Shown: piece by piece, positions 8,863 through 16,067 of the stretch
Layout: each line of letters opens with the position of its first letter
Numbering within the stretch: position 1 is the first letter of the stretch
Assembly: GCA_020025015.1 (NCBI GenBank)
Contig: JAHHSV010000002.1
Span: 7,797-71,796 of the forward strand
Source: Anaeroplasmataceae bacterium
GTDB lineage: Bacteria > Bacillota_I > Bacilli_A > Acholeplasmatales > Anaeroplasmataceae
DNA: 64,000 bases
Direction: 5' to 3'
Translations under genes and position numbers: made by a program
Notes under the pieces: model-generated
Databases searched by the model: none
What the model saw: the letters and a program-made list of their open reading frames with translations, nothing else
Told to the model about the DNA's origin: nothing

Positions 8863-8914
8863 AGAACACAATGTTTTTTATGTTCTTGTTATTAAAACAC
8901 TTGTTTGGTAAAAT
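8863..8914 (+). promoter_or_regulatory. TetR-gene promoter with upstream inverted repeat
   Basis: TTGTTA (8886-8891) and TAAAAT (8909-8914) are 17 bases apart, directly before the regulator. An inverted repeat AGAACA (8863-8868) / TGTTCT (8881-8886) touches the -35 box, and AAACA-CT-TGTTT (8895-8906) lies between the boxes. Neither resembles the repeat at 8807-8828, so which one serves autoregulation is open. Confidence 0.6.
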
Positions 8915-8931
8915 AAAGATGGTGATAAATA

Positions 8932-9492
8932 ATGGATAAAAGATTAACTAAAACAAATAAAAAAATTTTAGTAGCCTTTAAGCAGCTACTAAAGAAAACT
9001 AATTATAATGACATAATCATTGAAGATATTATTAAAGAGGCAGATATTGTAAGAAGCACCTTCTACCGCCACTATAAAACTAAAAATGATCTCTTAACAA
9101 GCGTTTGTAAGGATATATTTACCCATGTCTTTAGTCATTCCCTTGAGGAAGAAAAAAGCCATGATTTTTCTAAATCCTCAATGCTTGACTATAAGCATTA
9201 CATAACTCATCTTTTCTATCACTTAGATGATGAGCATGAGCTAATTCACGCTATTTTAAATAGTGAGGCTAAGGTCTTCTTTATTGATAGCCTAAATAAG
9301 GAATTTACCCCCTTTGCCAAGCTATGTATTAAAAATAAATTTTTCTATAATGAAAAGCTTCCTGAAATGCTGATGCTTGAAGGTATTCTTGCCAACTTTA
9401 TTCTAATTATCGAATACTGGGATCAAACTAATTTTAGTAATAGCCCAGAGGCTTTAACTGATTACTTTCTTACTTTAAATTATAAAGGCTAA
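8932..9492 (+). CDS. TetR/AcrR-family transcriptional regulator
   Basis: The 186-residue protein has an N-terminal TetR helix-turn-helix (about residues 8-55) with the usual ADIVRSTFYRHYKTKNDLL recognition-helix region, and a diverged all-helical C-terminal ligand domain of the TetR_C type. GGTGAT lies upstream of the ATG at ribosome-binding distance. It reads away from the siderophore/cobalamin-type importer, and inverted repeats sit over both promoters, so it probably controls the importer and itself. The ligand is unknown. Iron importers in Bacillota are more often under Fur, so a TetR partner suggests sensing of the organic ligand; this is inference. Confidence 0.88.
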   Translation: MDKRLTKTNKKILVAFKQLLKKTNYNDIIIEDIIKEADIVRSTFYRHYKTKNDLLTSVCKDIFTHVFSHSLEEEKSHDFSKSSMLDYKHYITHLFYHLDDEHELIHAILNSEAKVFFIDSLNKEFTPFAKLCIKNKFFYNEKLPEMLMLEGILANFILIIEYWDQTNFSNSPEALTDYFLTLNYKG

Positions 9493-9498
9493 AAAATA

Positions 9499-9534
9499 CT
9501 CCCTTCCTAGGTAATCCTAAGAAGGGAGCTTTTT
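9499..9534. terminator. Bidirectional terminator between TetR and GLUG-protein genes
   Basis: CTCCCTTC (9499-9506) pairs with GAAGGGAG (9521-9528) over a 14-base loop, followed by Ts on the plus strand and preceded by As that give a T-run on the minus strand. It can end both converging genes. Confidence 0.88.
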
Positions 9535-9536
9535 AA

Positions 9537-12500
9537 TTATTTATTTTTCTTTTTCTTTGAATTAGGTTTTTTATTTTTAGTATCTAATTCATTGTTTTTA
9601 TTTTTCTTTGCTTTAGCTTCTTCTAAAGCATCAGAAGCTGGCTTAGAATTTTTCTTTTTAAGAACTAAAACAACGATAGCTGTCGTTAAGCCAATTACTA
9701 CTGCCCCAACGCTTATAGAAACAATTGTAATCATCCTAATGAAATCAGGATTATTAGGATTAAAATACTCCTTTTCTAAAACCATGAATTCATCAGCACC
9801 AGCTAGCTCAAATCTAACATAATCACCATCTATGCTAGATTCAACATAAATTAATTTACCATCCTTAACAATACCAATAATTATATCAGTAGAACCCTCT
9901 GGTAAACGGAATTTAGCAATAATATTAGACTTATCAACCTTATTATCTGTATCAATAATATTTACTCTATAGGTTCCTAAGCTCTTATATAGGGCATTTT
10001 CAGTTTGATAATTATTATCAGTTTTACTTATTTCTACCCTAGTATCGCTATAGAAGCTCCCCTCAACAATAATTTGAGGGTTGCTTGTATCATCACTAGC
10101 AATTGAAGGAATTATATCCTTATAAACAATATGAACTATTTGATCACTTGTAATATTCTTACCAGTAAAGCTCTTATCCCACTCCGCAAACTTACCTTCC
10201 TTATTAATTAAATCAGGTAAATTATTTAAGTCATAATCCTTGCCATATTCTACTCTATCAATTCTTACAATTTCATCATCACCATCAACAAACGTAATAG
10301 TGCATGAATAAGAGGTTACCTTTAAAATAGCCGCCTTAAAATCACTGCTTAGCTGATTAGCTTCATTTTCCTCAAGCATTTTTCTTAGGATAGGATAAGC
10401 CTTTTCCCCTTCACCAGCTACAAAACTCTTAAAGTCTAGGCTAATATTTAGCATACCCTTTGATGCTAAAAGCTCACGGTTAACCTCTTCTGCCTTACCC
10501 TGATAGTCTAAGCCATCAATAGCTAGAAGCTTACCAGTTTTAACATAGTAATTATTAAAGATTTTCTCGTTAACTTCCTTGACGTTACCACTAATTGCGC
10601 CAACCATCTTTTCTGTATTATAGAAATTAACAATACTGTAATTGTTATTTAAGCCCTCACCATAGCCAGCAATACCACCAACATAGTTTTTACCATCAAT
10701 TGTACAGATTGCAAAGCATGAGCTAATTGTACCAGTTGATGAACCAGCGATACCACCAACATAATCCTTCTTTTCTGACTTAATGATGCCTGTATTAAAG
10801 CAATCAGAAATCTCACCTAATACATGACGACCAACAATACCACCAGCATAGCCACCCTTTGAGGTAATATTTCCCGTATTAAAGCAAACTAAAATATTAT
10901 AATTTTCCTTCTTTGAGCTACCAGGCTTTTTCTCATTGCTAGCATAACCAGCAATACCACCAACGCCAAATTCACCGTTTACTGAAGCCTTGTTATAGCA
11001 ATATTTTAAGCTTGAGGCATTATCCTTACTAGGCTTTGGTATTTCAACATCAGGAAGGCTATCTGAATGACCCTTTAGAATGTCTTCAATAAACTTTATA
11101 ATGTCATCATATTCTTGGTTTTCTCCAGCAGATGACTTTAAATCAGCATATTGTCCAACGATACCACCAATGTATCTTTTACCAATAATTTTTCCCTCAT
11201 TATAGGAAGATTCAATTACCCCAATTGAATTGCCAGCTATACCACCAACAAAGTCACCAGTTTGCTCATAGCCAATGGCACCCTTATTTATGCAAGATAA
11301 AATTCTCTTACCATTATAACCAGCTATACCACCAATATTTAAAACCTTATTCTCAGTTGATGAGCTAAATGGTGTTCTATTTATCTTACCATAATTAACT
11401 GATTCTCGTATTTCACCATTATTAATACCAGTAATACCACCAACAAAGGAATTACCAATAACCTCACTATAGTTTGCCGCCTTAATAATTAAAGCTCCAC
11501 TTTCATTAGCTGCCGCAATACCACCAACGATATTAGTCCCCTTAATTACACCCTTGTAGCAGGAATTATTAATTGTACCAAAGTTTGTACCAACAATACC
11601 ACCAACACTCATGTTTTTATTATCAGTATTAAAATCATATTGGATAGTTAAATTATTAACCTCAGCTCCAACAGTTAGCTGTCTAATAAAGCCAAACTCC
11701 TTAGTATCAGCTACATTTTGAATTTTAAAATTACTAATGATGTGGAAATTACCATTTAAAATACCCGCAAAAATACCAATTGAAGGAATAGTTTTTCCCT
11801 TAAGATCAATGTTTTTAGTTATCTCAACCGTTAAATTAGTACTAAAGACATCATTAGTACACTTATTAACAAAATCAATAAACTCTTCACTATTGGTTAT
11901 TTCAAGAGTTCTTGCCTCAGTTTCCGGTGAACGCTCTAATTTAAAATAAATGTTATAGCCATTACCATAATCGTAATCCTTACTAAAGAAAATCTTATAG
12001 GTTCCATCATAGCTAATCTTTAGCTCCTCTGATTCTGGAGTATACCATTTAGTTTCACCATCAGTTACATAGAATGAATCACCATTCTTAAGCTCAGTTA
12101 TTAAGGTATACTGTGTAAATTCTGTTTCCTCACTATCATACTTTAATTCATAATCTGGATTAATTTCATAATTATTAAAGCTACCACTTACATAGTATCT
12201 ACCTACTGGTATTTTATCCTCTCTAATAATTACATTTTTTCTATTTTCATATTGATGTTCAGGCGAATAATAAATATTATATCTACCTGGATTCATAATA
12301 AAGAAATTACCCTTACCATCCTTAATAATTTCATTTCCCGCTGAAATTTGGAACTGGAATGTATCCTTAACATCAATGCTATAAACATATTCATTAAATA
12401 AACCATTATCATTATTCTTTAAAAGCTGATAATTTTTAGCCTCAGTCCAGTTATTAGCATCACATAAAATATAATATTTTACCTTTTCTACTCGAATATT

Positions 12501-12851
12501 TGACTGATTTTCATATAAATGCTCAGGAGAAAAATAAATTTGATAATTAGTTTTTTCCTCTAATAAAATATTATCATTACCATTACGATATTCAGTTTCT
12601 CCATTAGTAATATAAAATTGAGAATCATTCTTATTACTAATAATTATAGTGTATTCCTTAAAGGCTGTTTCCTTAGCATTAGGCTTTAATTTATATTCCT
12701 CTTGCAGCTCATAATTATTAAATGAACCAGCAATATAATATTCATCTAAGCCTGAAGCCTTAACGCTTGAATTAGCTAGGCTAAAGCTAGCTAAAAAAGC
12801 TACTAAAACGCCAATTACTAGATAGAAGGCTTTACTTACTATTTTCTTCAT
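9537..12851 (-). CDS. Large cell-surface protein with carbohydrate-module-like repeats and GLUG repeats
   Basis: The 1104-residue protein has a signal peptide (about 1-33), three related modules of about 90 residues (37-122, 125-210, 217-306) of which the first and third open with Y(I/V)xGSFNNYE, a stretch of about ten GLUG-type repeats with GGI(V/A)G cores (about 400-740), an InlB-repeat-like segment (about 850-910), and a C-terminal membrane helix (about 1045-1070) followed by a Lys-rich tail. No LPxTG sorting signal is seen, so anchoring is by the C-terminal helix. GSFNN motifs recall starch-binding beta-sandwich modules, and GLUG repeats occur in adhesins and IgA-protease-type proteins. 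The start overlaps the MMPL gene by 20 bases, so the two are co-expressed. Function is inferred as a surface adhesin or accessory to the transporter. Confidence 0.8.
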   Translation of the reverse strand: MKKIVSKAFYLVIGVLVAFLASFSLANSSVKASGLDEYYIAGSFNNYELQEEYKLKPNAKETAFKEYTIIISNKNDSQFYITNGETEYRNGNDNILLEEKTNYQIYFSPEHLYENQSNIRVEKVKYYILCDANNWTEAKNYQLLKNNDNGLFNEYVYSIDVKDTFQFQISAGNEIIKDGKGNFFIMNPGRYNIYYSPEHQYENRKNVIIREDKIPVGRYYVSGSFNNYEINPDYELKYDSEETEFTQYTLITELKNGDSFYVTDGETKWYTPESEELKISYDGTYKIFFSKDYDYGNGYNIYFKLERSPETEARTLEITNSEEFIDFVNKCTNDVFSTNLTVEITKNIDLKGKTIPSIGIFAGILNGNFHIISNFKIQNVADTKEFGFIRQLTVGAEVNNLTIQYDFNTDNKNMSVGGIVGTNFGTINNSCYKGVIKGTNIVGGIAAANESGALIIKAANYSEVIGNSFVGGITGINNGEIRESVNYGKINRTPFSSSTENKVLNIGGIAGYNGKRILSCINKGAIGYEQTGDFVGGIAGNSIGVIESSYNEGKIIGKRYIGGIVGQYADLKSSAGENQEYDDIIKFIEDILKGHSDSLPDVEIPKPSKDNASSLKYCYNKASVNGEFGVGGIAGYASNEKKPGSSKKENYNILVCFNTGNITSKGGYAGGIVGRHVLGEISDCFNTGIIKSEKKDYVGGIAGSSTGTISSCFAICTIDGKNYVGGIAGYGEGLNNNYSIVNFYNTEKMVGAISGNVKEVNEKIFNNYYVKTGKLLAIDGLDYQGKAEEVNRELLASKGMLNISLDFKSFVAGEGEKAYPILRKMLEENEANQLSSDFKAAILKVTSYSCTITFVDGDDEIVRIDRVEYGKDYDLNNLPDLINKEGKFAEWDKSFTGKNITSDQIVHIVYKDIIPSIASDDTSNPQIIVEGSFYSDTRVEISKTDNNYQTENALYKSLGTYRVNIIDTDNKVDKSNIIAKFRLPEGSTDIIIGIVKDGKLIYVESSIDGDYVRFELAGADEFMVLEKEYFNPNNPDFIRMITIVSISVGAVVIGLTTAIVVLVLKKKNSKPASDALEEAKAKKNKNNELDTKNKKPNSKKKKNK
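10590..11610 (-). repeat. GLUG repeat region within the surface protein
   Basis: About ten copies of a VGGI(A/V)G-centred motif of variable spacing (roughly 20-45 residues) are encoded here. They form the middle third of the protein and probably a solenoid-like beta structure. Confidence 0.75.
11934..12743 (-). repeat. Three tandem surface modules with GSFNNYE-type motif
   Basis: Residues 37-306 hold three modules of equal length. The first and third begin with YxxGSFNNYE; the second has CDANNW at the same place. All three end with an F/YYSPEH or FFSKDY segment followed by YEN or YGN. They are duplicated copies of one domain. Confidence 0.8.
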
Positions 12852-15294
12852 TTTCTTCCTCCTTTGCCTCTGCTTCAGCTAGATTTTCTTCTATATTTTC
12901 CTCTAGGTCTTGAGAATCATCACTAGTATCTATTAACTTATCCTTTGTTTCATTATTCCTTTCTATTTCTTTCCACTGTAAATAGAAGGTTCTTGTAATA
13001 TCCATTAGTAAGCTCTTTTCTTCTCTTGTCATCTTAGTCTTTTTCTTCTTACGTGACTTAAACATTGTATACTTAAGTGGCTTATCAAAGATGTATAATA
13101 AGACTGGTAGGACAAGCATTACTGATAAAATAGAAATAATTGTACCACGAGAAATTGTATAACCAATTGAAGAAATTAATAGATCTGAAGAAATAACACC
13201 AATTAATAAAGCAGCAATTACTAGGATTGCACCTGAGCTTATAATTGTTGGGAAGGCCTCAGTTAAGGATTTAACTACTGATGTCTTCTTATCCTCAGTC
13301 TTTCTTAATTCCGTATATCTACCTGATATAACAATCGCATAGTCAATTGTCGCACCCATTTGAATAGCATTCGCAATTAAATATACAAAGAAGAATAGAT
13401 TTTGGCTCATTAAAACTGGAATACCAAAATTGATAAATATTGCTCCCTGAATTACTAATACTAATAGAATTGGTAAGCCCCATGAATGGAAGTTGAACAA
13501 CAAAATTATAAAAACAAACGCAATTGTTAAAATAGAAATAATTAGGTTATCAGACATAAATGATGAGTTTAAATCATAGGCAACCATTGAGTTACCACCA
13601 CATATTGCCTCAGGACACATTGCTTTAATTTCCTTAGTTAGCTCATCAATTGTAGCAAAGGTTTCCTTTCCTTCCTCTGGCTTATTCAAATTAAAGACCA
13701 TTCGCGAATAATTTGGTCCTAATAGCTGCTTCTTACCATCCTCAAGCTCATCTCTTAATTTATTAAAATCCTCCTCAATATCCGCAGGAATTTGAATAAA
13801 GTTCTCATCCTTTAATTTAAAGACCGTATCAAGCAAATCAATAATTGTTACCTTGTAGGTATCAATATTATTATTAACAATAATACTATAGTCCTCATGC
13901 TCAAAGGCATAATAGTAAAATAGCATTTTTGATAAATCTCTATCAATATTTAATATTTTAACTAAATCCTGATAGTTAATAGAATCACATAAATAATAGC
14001 CATCCTTAACCTCAATATTAGCTAAGCCTAAGGCCTCATTTATATATGGCTTTTTCTCCATCATTCTTAATATTTCCTTTTGCTTAGCATAATCCCCATT
14101 AGGAATTACGATAACAAACTGATTTTGATAGCCAAAGTTTTCAGAAATAACCTTGTTAGCCTTCTGAACCTCAGTTTGATGGAATCCTTCAATACCATTA
14201 TTGGTGTAGCAATAATCAACCTTAAAGTTTAAATAAGCACCAACACCAACTAAGCCTAAAAATAATACAACAATTAAATATCTTACCTTAACAATTGATT
14301 TACCAACAAAATCAATCTTAGGTACGAAGTTTTTATGTCTTGTTTTCTCAATCGCATTACTAAACATTAGTAATAAACAAGGCATTAAGAATAATACTGT
14401 TACAATACTCCAAAGAATAGCCTTGGTTAAAACAAAGCCTAAATCCTTACCTAAGCTAAATGTCATACAGGTTAAGGCCATTAAGCCTGAAATAGTAGTT
14501 AAGCTACTACCTAAAATTTCTGGAATTGACTTAGATAAGGCTTCAATCATTGAATTCTTCTTGCTTCTTTCTGGGTTACCCTCACATTCTTCAATAAATC
14601 TATGTAATAAAATTATTGAATAGTCGATAGCTAGAGCTAGCTGTAAAATAATACAAATTGAATTTGAGACAAAGGAAATTGTTCCAAACCAGTAGTTAGT
14701 ACCCATATTAAGTATCGCCGCGACTATAAAGACAATTGGTAAAACTATAACCTCGGCATAGCTCCTTGATGTAAATAATAAAACCAAAATTATTACAACA
14801 GCCGCTAATAATACGATAAACTTCATATCATGCGCTAACGAATCTGCATAATTATCAACTAACGATACCGATTCTAATGATTTATATGGTGATAGTAATT
14901 CTTTCATATCATTATATGCTTTGACTGACACAGGATCAGAAGCATTACCCTCAAAGGTTACCTTAAATAATGCTTTTGAGTTGTTAAAATACTTTTGTGT
15001 GTTTTCAAATGGTAATGATTTGACACCATCTAACTTCAATATTTCTTCCTTTAATTCATAAGCCTTTTGATAAGAGATATTATCAACTACAACTATTGTT
15101 GTCCCATAGGTAGTAAATTCCTTATCCATTATTTCAATTGCCTGTGCTGTATCAGTTGAGCTAGGTAGGTAAGCAGAAATATCATATTCGATATTTACCT
15201 TCTTAATACTAAGTCCACTGTAAACTAGCAAGCATAGAAAAATAGTAAGTACTAAATATTGGAATCTTACAATAAACCCTGCTATTTTCTTCAT
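12832..15294 (-). CDS. MMPL/RND-superfamily membrane transporter
   Basis: The 820-residue protein has the RND two-halves layout: one hydrophobic helix, a large extracytoplasmic loop (about 30-155), five helices, one more helix, a second large loop (about 360-560) and five helices. The cytoplasmic tail of about 90 residues is very acidic (many Glu and Asp). LAIDYSIILLHRF in the first half and ATIDYAIVISGRY in the second are the paired RND helix-4 motifs. Known relatives export lipids, peptides or drugs using the proton gradient. The gene is first in an operon with the GLUG surface protein and divergent from a TetR regulator, so regulated export of a surface or envelope molecule is a fair inference. 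The substrate is unknown. Confidence 0.88.
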   Translation of the reverse strand: MKKIAGFIVRFQYLVLTIFLCLLVYSGLSIKKVNIEYDISAYLPSSTDTAQAIEIMDKEFTTYGTTIVVVDNISYQKAYELKEEILKLDGVKSLPFENTQKYFNNSKALFKVTFEGNASDPVSVKAYNDMKELLSPYKSLESVSLVDNYADSLAHDMKFIVLLAAVVIILVLLFTSRSYAEVIVLPIVFIVAAILNMGTNYWFGTISFVSNSICIILQLALAIDYSIILLHRFIEECEGNPERSKKNSMIEALSKSIPEILGSSLTTISGLMALTCMTFSLGKDLGFVLTKAILWSIVTVLFLMPCLLLMFSNAIEKTRHKNFVPKIDFVGKSIVKVRYLIVVLFLGLVGVGAYLNFKVDYCYTNNGIEGFHQTEVQKANKVISENFGYQNQFVIVIPNGDYAKQKEILRMMEKKPYINEALGLANIEVKDGYYLCDSINYQDLVKILNIDRDLSKMLFYYYAFEHEDYSIIVNNNIDTYKVTIIDLLDTVFKLKDENFIQIPADIEEDFNKLRDELEDGKKQLLGPNYSRMVFNLNKPEEGKETFATIDELTKEIKAMCPEAICGGNSMVAYDLNSSFMSDNLIISILTIAFVFIILLFNFHSWGLPILLVLVIQGAIFINFGIPVLMSQNLFFFVYLIANAIQMGATIDYAIVISGRYTELRKTEDKKTSVVKSLTEAFPTIISSGAILVIAALLIGVISSDLLISSIGYTISRGTIISILSVMLVLPVLLYIFDKPLKYTMFKSRKKKKTKMTREEKSLLMDITRTFYLQWKEIERNNETKDKLIDTSDDSQDLEENIEENLAEAEAKEEENEENSK

Positions 15295-15320
15295 ACTTTC
15301 ACCTTTACCTTTTATTTTCA

Positions 15321-15340
15321 GGAATACTATTTAATATTCC
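15321..15340. promoter_or_regulatory. Inverted repeat in the MMPL leader
   Basis: GGAATA (15321-15326) and TATTCC (15335-15340) form a six-base inverted repeat downstream of the minus-strand -10 box. It could be an operator or a small leader hairpin. Confidence 0.45.
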
Positions 15341-15350
15341 GACATTTTCC

Positions 15351-15385
15351 ATTATAATAGTAGGTAAGTTATGACACAACTGTCA
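15351..15385 (-). promoter_or_regulatory. MMPL operon promoter with overlapping palindrome
   Basis: On the minus strand TTGTGT (15374-15379) and a perfect TATAAT (15351-15356) are 17 bases apart. The palindrome TGACA-CAAC-TGTCA (15372-15385) covers the -35 box, a typical repressor position. Confidence 0.65.
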
Positions 15386-15413
15386 ATATAAAACGTTATG
15401 TTAGATTTTGCAC

Positions 15414-15449
15414 ATTTTGTTCAAAATTGTTAATATAATTTAAATAAGG
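15414..15449 (+). promoter_or_regulatory. TetR-gene promoter region with palindrome and strong RBS
   Basis: A perfect palindrome ATTTTG-TT-CAAAAT (15414-15427) sits just upstream of TATAAT (15434-15439). AAGGAG (15444-15449) is eight bases before the ATG. The -35 is not obvious; TTGCAC at 15408 gives a long 20-base spacer. Confidence 0.5.
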
Positions 15450-15457
15450 AGATAATC

Positions 15458-16021
15458 ATGAAAGAATATCGTAACTCAATTCGCTCACGAAATATGATTA
15501 AAGAGGCTCTATTAGAGCTTTTAAAGGAAAATAATATTTCTAAAATAACAGTAAAGGCCTTAGTTGAAAAATCTGATTTAAGCCGCAATACCTTCTACGC
15601 CCACTACCCTGATATTTATTCAGTCCTAGAGGATATTGAAGGTGAGGTAATTGATAAGGCTATTTACTTTTTAGATAAATTCATTCAAGCCGGTACCAGA
15701 ATTGATTCTTTAAACTTTTTCAATAATATAATGCAATTTGTCAAGGACGATTCTGAGGTTATCAAGGTTTTATTAACTAATGATTCAGCTCAATCCTTTA
15801 TAATTAAGCTTAAGACTGTTTTAATTAATAAGGTTTTAGCTAATGTTGAAGCCTTAAATATTAAGGATGAGGATGGCTTTTTAATTTTCTTAGACATTCT
15901 TTTTAGTGGTATTATTGATTTAATTAAGCTATATCTTAATAATAGTATTACTATTAGCCTTAATGATATTGCAATTAAAACTAATAAAATATTTTTAGCA
16001 GGCTATGCCCTATATATTTAA
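15458..16021 (+). CDS. TetR/AcrR-family transcriptional regulator
   Basis: The 187-residue protein has a TetR helix-turn-helix in its first 55 residues (KALVEKSDLSRNTFYAHYPD) and an all-helical C-terminal half with no recognisable ligand motif. It reads away from the MMPL/GLUG operon, and several palindromes lie in the 160-base gap, so local repression of that operon is the likely role. It is only distantly similar to the TetR protein at 8932-9492, although both share length and a divergent-membrane-system context. An intrinsic terminator follows immediately. Confidence 0.88.
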   Translation: MKEYRNSIRSRNMIKEALLELLKENNISKITVKALVEKSDLSRNTFYAHYPDIYSVLEDIEGEVIDKAIYFLDKFIQAGTRIDSLNFFNNIMQFVKDDSEVIKVLLTNDSAQSFIIKLKTVLINKVLANVEALNIKDEDGFLIFLDILFSGIIDLIKLYLNNSITISLNDIAIKTNKIFLAGYALYI

Positions 16022-16028
16022 AGAAAAA

Positions 16029-16062
16029 ATGATGTAAAGAAAAAATCTCTACATCATTTTTT
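16029..16062. terminator. Bidirectional terminator between TetR and M16 peptidase genes
   Basis: ATGATGTA (16029-16036) pairs with TACATCAT (16050-16057). As and Ts flank the stem on both sides, so it can serve both convergent genes. Confidence 0.85.
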
Positions 16063-16067
16063 ATATG

